Below, one piece after another: positions 1-6,514 of a stretch of DNA of 50,691 bases. The translations under genes were made by a program, and so were the position numbers. Location: positions 1 to 50,691 of the forward strand of contig UQZS01000009.1 in assembly GCA_900545625.1 (NCBI GenBank). The letters run 5' to 3'. Numbering within the stretch: the stretch's first letter is position 1; every line of letters starts with the position of its first letter. Under the pieces are notes generated by a model. The model searched no databases. It was given only the letters and a program-made list of their open reading frames with translations, and was not told where the DNA came from. The DNA is from an uncultured Oscillospiraceae bacterium. GTDB lineage: Bacteria > Bacillota > Clostridia > Oscillospirales > Acutalibacteraceae.

Positions 1-550
1 CCTCTTCGGTCAGCGCATCGTCGAGCGTCACCTCGCCCTCGGCGGCAGGCAGGCAAAGCGGCGGGAACATCACGCACCACCAATTTTGTCCCTTCCCTTC
101 CCCGAGGATGACCCGCACCGCCGTGTAAACGCCCGCGGGCAGCGTTACCGCGTCGTCATAGGTACGCGTTGCAAAAAAGTCCTGCCCGATCTCGACCGTG
201 ACGCCGTAATCCATACCGTTTTCCGCGAGCACGTCCTCGGCCGCATTTTGTAGGCGGTCAATATCGCTTTGCAGCACCTGCTGCGCGTCCTCGACGGTCA
301 TCGTTCCGTCGAACAGCGCGCCGCCCGCTTCCAGCACCGCGTCGCGCACTTTGAGTTTGACCGCCTGGTCTGCTTCGCTGTCGGAATTGGCGATGACGTG
401 CATGCGAAGCACATCCTTGCGCACTTGCCCGCATACCGCGCCGAACGACGTGACGCTCACCAGCCCCGCGATCAAAAGCCCACAGAGCACGGACAGCTCC
501 GCTTTGCGGCGGGTCTCTTTGGTCAGGCGGAATTTTCGTTTTGTCTGCAT
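1..550 (-). CDS. spoIIR: Stage II sporulation protein R (SpoIIR), C-terminus cut by window edge
   Basis: The visible part is about 183 residues, read from an ATG at 550 and running off the left edge. It begins with a basic stretch and one hydrophobic segment (about residues 15-40), fitting a secreted or membrane-anchored protein. After it come the family-typical segments HVIANSDSEADQAVKLKVRD and VILGEGKGQNWWCVMFPPLC. In Bacillus, SpoIIR is made in the forespore and signals SpoIIGA to process pro-sigma-E in the mother cell; that role is transferred here by homology. An AAGGA ribosome-binding sequence lies about 10 bases before the ATG. No forespore-type (SigF) promoter is obvious in the 74 bases upstream. 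Its presence implies that the organism belongs to an endospore-forming lineage. Confidence 0.9.
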   Translation of the reverse strand, partial: MQTKRKFRLTKETRRKAELSVLCGLLIAGLVSVTSFGAVCGQVRKDVLRMHVIANSDSEADQAVKLKVRDAVLEAGGALFDGTMTVEDAQQVLQSDIDRLQNAAEDVLAENGMDYGVTVEIGQDFFATRTYDDAVTLPAGVYTAVRVILGEGKGQNWWCVMFPPLCLPAAEGEVTLDDALTEE

Positions 551-624
551 ATATGTTTCAATCCTTTCGTTCTAAAAAGCGGTTTTGCTTTTCGCAACAA
601 AAGGATTGACGGAATTTTAATCGA

Positions 625-1068
625 TTATACAAATTTTTCCTTTTCAGCCTGCCAGCGCATTTGCAGTTCGGGTTCACCTGTACTTGCATCCGTGCCGGTG
701 CGCTCCAAGGAAAACCCCTCGCGCCCGTAAAATGCGGCGGCACGTGTGTTCTTTTGGTAGACACAGAGCGTAAGAACAGGATACTTTGTCTTAGCAAAGT
801 CCAAAAGCGCTTTGCCCACACCGCGCCCGCGGCAGGCTTCATCTACAAAAAGCCCTTCGATATGCCCGCCGCGAAGCCCGATAAAGCCGCACACAAGGTC
901 ATTTTCCTTCGCTGTATACACCTCGCTTTGCGGCAGCTGATTTTCCACAGCGGACAGGTTGCTTTCCCAATACGTTTTTGGGATAAAGGCGTGCGCCTGT
1001 AAATTTCCGGAAAGCCAGATCCGCAAAACCGCCTGTAAATCGGCGGTGTGCAGACGTTCAATATGCAT
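625..1068 (-). CDS. GNAT family N-acetyltransferase
   Basis: This 147-residue protein has the single-domain Gcn5-related N-acetyltransferase layout. The acetyl-CoA pyrophosphate-binding loop is visible as CRGRGVGKALLDFAK (about residues 79-93), preceded by the beta-strand IEGLFVDEA and followed by LCVYQKNTRAAAFYGREGF, the usual motif B and C-terminal strand. The overall look resembles the YjaB/YiaC group of small acetyltransferases, whose substrates are mostly unknown, so none is proposed. It follows the terminator of the hydrogenase operon and precedes spoIIR by 74 bases. I see no convincing promoter of its own. The family call is secure; the substrate is not. Confidence 0.85.
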   Translation of the reverse strand: MHIERLHTADLQAVLRIWLSGNLQAHAFIPKTYWESNLSAVENQLPQSEVYTAKENDLVCGFIGLRGGHIEGLFVDEACRGRGVGKALLDFAKTKYPVLTLCVYQKNTRAAAFYGREGFSLERTGTDASTGEPELQMRWQAEKEKFV

Positions 1069-1083
1069 AGGTTTATTCCCTTC

Positions 1084-1114
1084 AAAAAAGGCGGCAGGAT
1101 TTCCCGCCGCCTTT
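1084..1114 (-). terminator. Intrinsic terminator of the rex-hydrogenase operon
   Basis: On the minus strand a 9-bp stem (AAAGGCGGC pairing with GCCGCCTTT, further pairing possible inside) runs directly into TTTTTT. It begins only 8 bases after the stop codon of the last hydrogenase gene. Confidence 0.85.
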
Positions 1115-1122
1115 GCAAATCG

Positions 1123-2571
1123 TTATTTGAGCACGCTGATGGCGTCGGTGATGGTTTTTTCCATCGCCTCGCGGCCGTATTTGTCAACCTCATTCTTGTC
1201 GCGCGCTTCATGTGTTAAGCAGCCTGCGCCGCCGATACACCCGCCGACACACGCCATACCCTCGATAAAGTTGTTCGGGAGCACGCCTTTCGATGCTTTA
1301 AGAAGCGCCAGACGGCACTCCTCAATGCCGTCGCAGGCGATCGGCTTATAGTCAAAGTCAATATTCTGCTCTTTCAGCGCCTGCTCCACCGCGTCGCGAA
1401 GTCCGCCGCTGCGTGCAAAAATACGTCCGAAATACGAGGCGTTGTCGAGCGCCTCCTCGGGCAGTGCGGAAAAGTCGATGTCGCGGCTGTCAAACAGCGC
1501 CTGCAATTCCTCAAAGGTCAAAACGGAATCTACGATCGGGTTGACGCGATCGAGCTGGATCTCCATTTTCTTCGCCGTGCAGGGTCCGATAAAGACGATC
1601 TTGCAGTCCGGCTCGCGGTCGCGGATATATTTTGCGATCGTCGCCATGGGCGAAAGGTTATGGGAGATGTTGTCCGCGAGCTTCGGGAAGCTCTTACGGA
1701 TATAATCTACGAATGCAGGGCAGCACGAGCTTGTTAAAAAGCCCTTTTCCGCAAGCTCCTGCGCTTCGGTATAGGACACCATATCTGCGCCGAGCGCCGC
1801 TTCGACAACGCTGTAAAAGCCGAGCTTTTTGATCGCGGCAATGACCTGCCCGAGCTTGGCATAGGTAAATTGGCTCGCGATAGAGGGCGCAACGATGGCG
1901 TAGGTCTTATATGCCGTATTGTTTTGGCTCTTTTTAAGCATGCTGATAACATCCAGAATATAGGATTTATCGGCAATCGCGCCGAACGGGCACATATATT
2001 CGCACGCGCCGCAGGAAATGCACTTATCGTTGTCAATGTGTGCGGCGCGCATCTCGTCGTTTTTCATGGAAATCGCCTTGACCTTACAGGCGCGCTCACA
2101 CGGGCGAACATAATTGGTGATCGCCGAATACGGGCAGACCTTGGCGCATGCGCCGCAGTTGACGCACTTGGTTTTGTCGATATGCGCCTTCTGGTTCTCG
2201 TCAAAGGTGATCGCGTCTTTCGGGCAGACATCCTCACAGCGGTGCGCGATGCAGCCGCGGCAGTCCTGCGAGACCTGATAGCCGCTGGCTGGGCATTCGT
2301 CGCAGGCGATCTCAATGACCTCGATAACATTGGGATTGGTCTTATCCCCGCCGCATGCCATTTTGATACGCTCGGCAATGACGGCGCGCTCCTTATAAAC
2401 GCAGCAGCGCATGGTAGCTTTCGGGCCGGGCGCCACGACCTTTGCAATATCGTTGAAGCTGTTGGCGAGCTGAAATTCATCGCCGTCAAAAGCAATGCGT
2501 GCCACCTCACGCAGCACCTTGTATTTCAGGTACTGCACCTTGGTATCAAATTTGCGTCCTTCTTTTCCCAT
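1123..2571 (-). CDS. [FeFe]-hydrogenase, monomeric ferredoxin-type (group B-like)
   Basis: This 482-residue enzyme should interconvert protons and H2 with ferredoxin-type electrons in the cytoplasm. The N-terminal third is rich in cysteine: a CDEC pair at 90/93 and C104/C107/C112/C116, then two clear 4Fe-4S motifs at C136/139/142/146 and C184/187/190/194. The H-cluster domain carries L1 as SSCCP (C283, C284), L2 as IGPCTAKK (C331) and L3 as MACVGGCIGG (C441, C445). All four expected H-cluster cysteines and the neighbouring proton-relay cysteine are therefore present. The L2 position that is methionine in the classical MPC motif is glycine. No flavin- or NAD-binding domain is present, so it is not the NADH-linked electron-bifurcating type. 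Assignment to group B rests on remembered motifs, not on a tree. It is last in the operon, 13 bases after the phosphatase. Confidence 0.88.
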   Translation of the reverse strand: MGKEGRKFDTKVQYLKYKVLREVARIAFDGDEFQLANSFNDIAKVVAPGPKATMRCCVYKERAVIAERIKMACGGDKTNPNVIEVIEIACDECPASGYQVSQDCRGCIAHRCEDVCPKDAITFDENQKAHIDKTKCVNCGACAKVCPYSAITNYVRPCERACKVKAISMKNDEMRAAHIDNDKCISCGACEYMCPFGAIADKSYILDVISMLKKSQNNTAYKTYAIVAPSIASQFTYAKLGQVIAAIKKLGFYSVVEAALGADMVSYTEAQELAEKGFLTSSCCPAFVDYIRKSFPKLADNISHNLSPMATIAKYIRDREPDCKIVFIGPCTAKKMEIQLDRVNPIVDSVLTFEELQALFDSRDIDFSALPEEALDNASYFGRIFARSGGLRDAVEQALKEQNIDFDYKPIACDGIEECRLALLKASKGVLPNNFIEGMACVGGCIGGAGCLTHEARDKNEVDKYGREAMEKTITDAISVLK

Positions 2572-2584
2572 TCCGGTTTCTCCT

Positions 2585-3757
2585 CTAAAAATAGCTGACC
2601 TTCACGCGCTTTCCGAGAGATTTCAGCCGCTCGGAAAGCTCTTCCACCAAATGCATTTTGATGTTGAAGTTGATCGGAAGGTCGGGATTCTGATGCGCGG
2701 GGTTGACCGCCGTACCGACGAAGAAATTAACATCGGTCGCCTCTTCCAAAAGCAGGCGTGCAATGCGCGAAGCACCGTCTTCCTTAACGCTCCAATCCGC
2801 ATAAATGCTGTCCGCCTCGCCGTAGCCGTTGGCATATTCCAGCACGCGGCTCATGGTGATGACGCCCTCGGTGACCAGATCGACGCCCTCGATTTTCGCG
2901 ATGGGCGGGATGTCGGGATCGAGGTAGTCGAGCTGCGTTTCCACAGGCTTGCCTAAGAATTCCCCCGCAAGCGTGGAGGTCGTTCCGCCGCTGACGATGT
3001 GCTTACCCTCTTTTGCAAAGAACAGGGTCATCATCTTATTGACATCCTTGGGGTCGCGCGGCGGCCCGAACAGCAGATTGACGGATCTGCGCCGACGGAT
3101 CTTGACGGTGCAAACGGTGGTGTCATCCCCCGGTTTTCCGCCGTACAATCGGCAGCACTCGTCCAGAAGCAGAGACGAAACAGTCTTTGCGGTGAAATCC
3201 GGACGAACCATTTTTTCAAGGAATTCTACGATTTCCTCGCGCTGCCAACCGAAGTTCATCGTTGTGCCGACGCCCGCCCAGATCGCGCCGTCGCTGGTAA
3301 ATACCAGAAAATCGTTTTCGTGCAGATCGATTTTTGTTTTATAAATCGTTTTGCCGTCGATTTTCGTCTCGGTCTGAGGATAGTCAAAGCTTTTGCCGTC
3401 GCGCAGCAAGATGAGCTTCGGGTTATCATATTGTATAATTTCTGCCTCGCGGTTGTCAATAGTTCTGACGATGGTAAATGTAGAATATGCAACTTTTCGC
3501 ACTTCGCAGATAGGCAAGGTGGCGGCGATGGTATCGACACATGATTCAAGGCTCATGCCGTTGGCAACCATGGTGGAAATGATCGTCGAGGTCAGCGTAG
3601 ACAAAATGCTCGCTTTCACCCCACTGCCGAGACCGTCCGCCAAGACCACCACATGGCTGTCGTCGCTTTGGTCAATGACCTCCACATGGTCCCCGCAGAG
3701 CTGCTCGCCGAATTTGTTGACACTCATAAAGCCGATATCGGTACAAAGGTCATTCAT
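2585..3757 (-). CDS. SpoIIE-like PP2C serine/threonine phosphatase with extra C-terminal domain
   Basis: A 390-residue protein. Residues 1-220 form a SpoIIE/PP2C-type phosphatase: VVVLADGLGSG with metal-binding D41-G42, FTSDG at 153-157 and a GDDTT motif at 210-214 supply the expected metal-binding acidic residues. It would dephosphorylate a protein serine or threonine, classically an STAS-type anti-anti-sigma factor; no such partner is encoded nearby. Residues 221-390 form an additional domain that I do not recognise, beginning after RRRRSVN and containing SGGTTS and EGVDLVTEGVIT. The start codon overlaps the end of the sensory hydrogenase gene by eight bases (ATGAATGA), implying translational coupling and a working pair. 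Phosphatase-linked sensory hydrogenases are a known class (HydDB group C3). The phosphatase call is firm; the target is unknown. Confidence 0.87.
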   Translation of the reverse strand: MNDLCTDIGFMSVNKFGEQLCGDHVEVIDQSDDSHVVVLADGLGSGVKASILSTLTSTIISTMVANGMSLESCVDTIAATLPICEVRKVAYSTFTIVRTIDNREAEIIQYDNPKLILLRDGKSFDYPQTETKIDGKTIYKTKIDLHENDFLVFTSDGAIWAGVGTTMNFGWQREEIVEFLEKMVRPDFTAKTVSSLLLDECCRLYGGKPGDDTTVCTVKIRRRRSVNLLFGPPRDPKDVNKMMTLFFAKEGKHIVSGGTTSTLAGEFLGKPVETQLDYLDPDIPPIAKIEGVDLVTEGVITMSRVLEYANGYGEADSIYADWSVKEDGASRIARLLLEEATDVNFFVGTAVNPAHQNPDLPINFNIKMHLVEELSERLKSLGKRVKVSYF

Positions 3758-5438
3758 CTTTGAGAGACTCCTTCAGGTTGGTCAGAGCAATTTTGGTTTC
3801 CGCAGTGGTCTCGCCTAAGAGCGAGGCGATCTCCTGCACGATGCGCATCTGCTTTTCGATCACCTTATCCGTGACCTCGATGGTATGGCGGCTGATCTCC
3901 TCTTTTTTCGCCTTTTCCTTTTCCTCTTCCGTAATGTCGCGCATGATGCACATGAGGATGTGGTACAGGCGGTCGTAAATAATGGTCTCCTCAACGTATT
4001 TGTCGTACTCCGCAAGATAGACGCGCTTGTCGTGGATGCCCACCCCGCCCGAAAGGACTTCGATGAAATCAAACGGTTCGAGAATGCGCACGACCGGCTC
4101 GCCGAGAACATCGTTCTGATTGCGGATATTGAGGATCTGCCGTGCGGCGGCGTTGATCTGCTGCACTTCCATATCCTCGTTGAGGATCAAAATGCCGTTG
4201 GGCGTATTCTGAATGATGGTATCGGAGAAGGTCTCCGCCTTTTCTTTAAGGAACGGCAGGCACATGGAAAGCTCCGCCTTGCCGTCGAGCACTGCCTGCG
4301 CCTTTTCACGGCAGGTGTTGTAGCCGCACGAACCGCAGTTGAGCTCATCCTCAGGGCGCACCTTGCCCATTTTGCGCAAGATCTCCTCAATAGCGCGGCT
4401 GCCCGCGCGCGGTTTTTCTTTTTTGAGATAGATCAGGTTTTTCGCAAGTTCTTCGCTTTCCGGCTGTTCGACGGGAAAATCCGCACCTTCTGCTTTTTTA
4501 GCATATTTCTCCACCGCAAGGTAACCCTGCACAGGCGCACGGTGCGACCGGCGCATAGTAGGCCCCCCGATGCAGCTTCCGGGGCACGCGGACATCTCGA
4601 TAAAGCAGTTGTGTACGTTCCCGTTGATGACGTCCTGGATCGCGTTGATACACGCCGACATACCGTCCACTGCAAGGTAGCTGTATTTCGGGCTGTCGCA
4701 GCGCATGGATTTGAGGATGCCGCCCGCCGTCGGGAAAAAGCGCGCTTTGCCCGCAGGCTCATCGTCCTCCGGGACTGGCTCAGGCGTGATCCCCGCTTCG
4801 GCGAACCACTCGTCGAGTTCTTCAAACGTGAGCACGCAGTCCACGATGCCGGGGTAGTCCTCACCCTCCGCTTTTTTGGAGATACAGGGCCCGATAAACA
4901 GCGTCTTGGCGCCCGGATGCTCTTTTTTGAGAAGCGAACAGTGCGCCTGCATGGGCGACTGCACCTTGGCAAGATAGGGAAGCGCCTCGGTAAAATGCTT
5001 TTGTATGAGCAAATTGACCGTATGGCAGCAAGTGGCGATGATGACGTCCTGCGTCCCCTCGTCTGCCATGCGGTCATATTCGTTTTTCACCATGGTCGCG
5101 CCGACGGCAGTCTCCTGCGCATCGGCAAATCCAAGCTGCATGAGCGCTTTGCGCATACCCGCAATGCCGACGCCCTCGTAGTTTGCGGCAAACGAGGGCG
5201 CCAGACTTACATATACGGGCGCGTCGCCCGCGAGCAGCGCCTTCGCAGATGATAAATCATTGCGAATTTCCTTGGCGTTCTGCGGGCAGGCGACAAAGCA
5301 CATTCCGCAAAGGACGCATTCGTCCTCGATGATCTGCGCCTGCGAACCCGAAAAGCTGATGGATTTCACCGGGCAGTTGCGGATACATTTGTAGCAGTTT
5401 TTGCAGTTGGACTTTTTCAGGTTGATATAGTTGGACAT
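3750..5438 (-). CDS. PAS-domain sensory [FeFe]-hydrogenase (phosphatase-linked, group C3-like)
   Basis: A 562-residue multidomain protein. An N-terminal 2x[4Fe-4S] ferredoxin region (C12/15/18/22 and C41/44/47/51) precedes a short H-cluster domain with L1 TCCHT (C137, C138), L2 IGPCISKK (C185) and L3 SACPGSCIGG (C285, C289). A further 4Fe-4S domain (CGSCGYNTC, C368/371/376, plus C393) leads into a PAS domain (about 405-505) and a charged helical tail suited to dimerisation or partner contact. The usual L1 proline is histidine. The layout matches putative H2- or redox-sensing hydrogenases rather than bulk catalytic ones: a signal at the H-cluster could pass through FeS and PAS to the phosphatase encoded next, whose gene it overlaps. 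The ATG at 5438 has a GGGGGAT ribosome-binding sequence. The sensory function is inferred from architecture. Confidence 0.85.
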   Translation of the reverse strand: MSNYINLKKSNCKNCYKCIRNCPVKSISFSGSQAQIIEDECVLCGMCFVACPQNAKEIRNDLSSAKALLAGDAPVYVSLAPSFAANYEGVGIAGMRKALMQLGFADAQETAVGATMVKNEYDRMADEGTQDVIIATCCHTVNLLIQKHFTEALPYLAKVQSPMQAHCSLLKKEHPGAKTLFIGPCISKKAEGEDYPGIVDCVLTFEELDEWFAEAGITPEPVPEDDEPAGKARFFPTAGGILKSMRCDSPKYSYLAVDGMSACINAIQDVINGNVHNCFIEMSACPGSCIGGPTMRRSHRAPVQGYLAVEKYAKKAEGADFPVEQPESEELAKNLIYLKKEKPRAGSRAIEEILRKMGKVRPEDELNCGSCGYNTCREKAQAVLDGKAELSMCLPFLKEKAETFSDTIIQNTPNGILILNEDMEVQQINAAARQILNIRNQNDVLGEPVVRILEPFDFIEVLSGGVGIHDKRVYLAEYDKYVEETIIYDRLYHILMCIMRDITEEEKEKAKKEEISRHTIEVTDKVIEKQMRIVQEIASLLGETTAETKIALTNLKESLKDE

Positions 5439-5479
5439 ATCGATCCCCCGATTCCGTCTGCAAGTGTTCTGTTATTTTG

Positions 5480-5719
5480 TTACAGCTTCGCAAGCACGTT
5501 CTGCTTGAAGAAATCATCGACCGTTTCGGGAGAAACCGAGAACAGTTCGTCATCCACGGTCACGGAAACGCCGTTGCGGCAGTTGCCCATGCAGAATTTC
5601 CCGCTGAGCTCCACACGGTCTTTGAGGTCGTTCTCCGCCACAAGCTGCTGCAGCCGCTCGACCACGGCGCGCGAGCCCTTCAGATGGCAGGAGCTTCCGA
5701 TACAGACAGTCACTTTCAT
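5480..5719 (-). CDS. Thioredoxin-like [2Fe-2S] ferredoxin (NuoE/HydC-like small protein)
   Basis: This 79-residue protein corresponds to the thioredoxin-fold [2Fe-2S] domain found in NuoE and in the small subunits of bifurcating hydrogenases. Four cysteines stand in the expected pattern: C6 and C11 (CIGSSC) and C43 and C47 (CMGNC). The length is that of a free single domain, lacking the N-terminal helical region of true NuoE. It lies between the kinase-like gene (33 bases upstream) and the sensory hydrogenase (41 bases downstream). It is therefore a natural candidate for delivering electrons to, or receiving them from, the sensory hydrogenase. The partner is inferred from position only. Confidence 0.85.
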   Translation of the reverse strand: MKVTVCIGSSCHLKGSRAVVERLQQLVAENDLKDRVELSGKFCMGNCRNGVSVTVDDELFSVSPETVDDFFKQNVLAKL

Positions 5720-5752
5720 CGCTGATTCTCCTTTATACAGTGCTGCGGACGC

Positions 5753-6502
5753 TTATTCGTAGTCCACAACGTCCAGCCACTTCATAAGCAGCTCTTTTTC
5801 CTCCGGGTTACGCTTGACGCTTTGGGAGGCGGCGACGATCGGCAGCCATTTCTGGACATACTGCTTTGCCGTATCGCTCTTTTTGCAGAACAGATTAAGA
5901 TACTTTTCCGCCAACTCCGTCTCGCCCTTCAGATAGAAGACCAAATAGGTGCGCGCTGCGTCCGCAGAGGCGTTGCCCTGTGTGACATGCGCCCAGTCAA
6001 TGATATAGTTGACGCCGTCATCCCCGACGATGACGTTGCTCGGGCGGAAATCGCCGTGGCAGACCTTATTGTGCTTGGGCATGCCCTCCAAGCGCGTATG
6101 CAGCTCATAGCGCGTGGTCGCATCAAGGTCGGTCTCGTCGATCTTGCGGTTCATCTTATCCTTGAGCTTATTGAGCAGCGGCGCTTTCTGGTTGTGGATG
6201 CGCAGCTGGATGTCCACGAACAGCTCCAGATATTCATCGACCTTTTCCGGATGTTCGTCCATGAGCTGACCGAGGGTCTTGCCCTCGATATATTCGGACG
6301 CGATCGCCCATTTGCCGTCTACAACGCCGACTTCCAGCAGCTTCGGCACGGGCAGACCCGTTTCCTCGGCGCGCGCCTGATTGAGCGCTTCATTGAGGAT
6401 ATCGGACTTTTTGTAGTCCTCGTCGAACACTTTGACGGCACGGTTGCCGTCACGATAAACGGTTTTCGCGGTACGGACCGCAATGACCTTTTCGAGTTTC
6501 AT
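5753..6502 (-). CDS. Aminoglycoside-phosphotransferase/choline-kinase-fold kinase
   Basis: This 249-residue protein has the APH-type kinase fold. Visible are a probable ATP-contacting lysine in AVKVF (K24), the catalytic loop HGDFRPSN (H149, D151, N156) and the metal-binding aspartate in IIDW (D169). Such enzymes phosphorylate small molecules (choline, homoserine, aminoglycosides, fructosamines) and some phosphorylate proteins; the sequence does not reveal which applies here. It lies 12 bases after adhE and 33 bases before the ferredoxin gene, so it is co-transcribed with a redox and hydrogen block that also encodes a protein phosphatase. A kinase-phosphatase pair is therefore a fair hypothesis. 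An antibiotic-resistance role is unlikely in this setting. Confidence 0.8.
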   Translation of the reverse strand: MKLEKVIAVRTAKTVYRDGNRAVKVFDEDYKKSDILNEALNQARAEETGLPVPKLLEVGVVDGKWAIASEYIEGKTLGQLMDEHPEKVDEYLELFVDIQLRIHNQKAPLLNKLKDKMNRKIDETDLDATTRYELHTRLEGMPKHNKVCHGDFRPSNVIVGDDGVNYIIDWAHVTQGNASADAARTYLVFYLKGETELAEKYLNLFCKKSDTAKQYVQKWLPIVAASQSVKRNPEEKELLMKWLDVVDYE

Positions 6503-6514
6503 ATATGCTCCTCC

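Noticed and set aside
561..624. TATAAT-like sequence upstream of spoIIR as a promoter
   Set aside because: No credible -35 box at 16-18 bases, and no clear SigF-type motif.
3885..5252. A 455-residue plus-strand open frame opposite the sensory hydrogenase
   Set aside because: Antisense shadow; the minus-strand protein has all the expected cysteine motifs.
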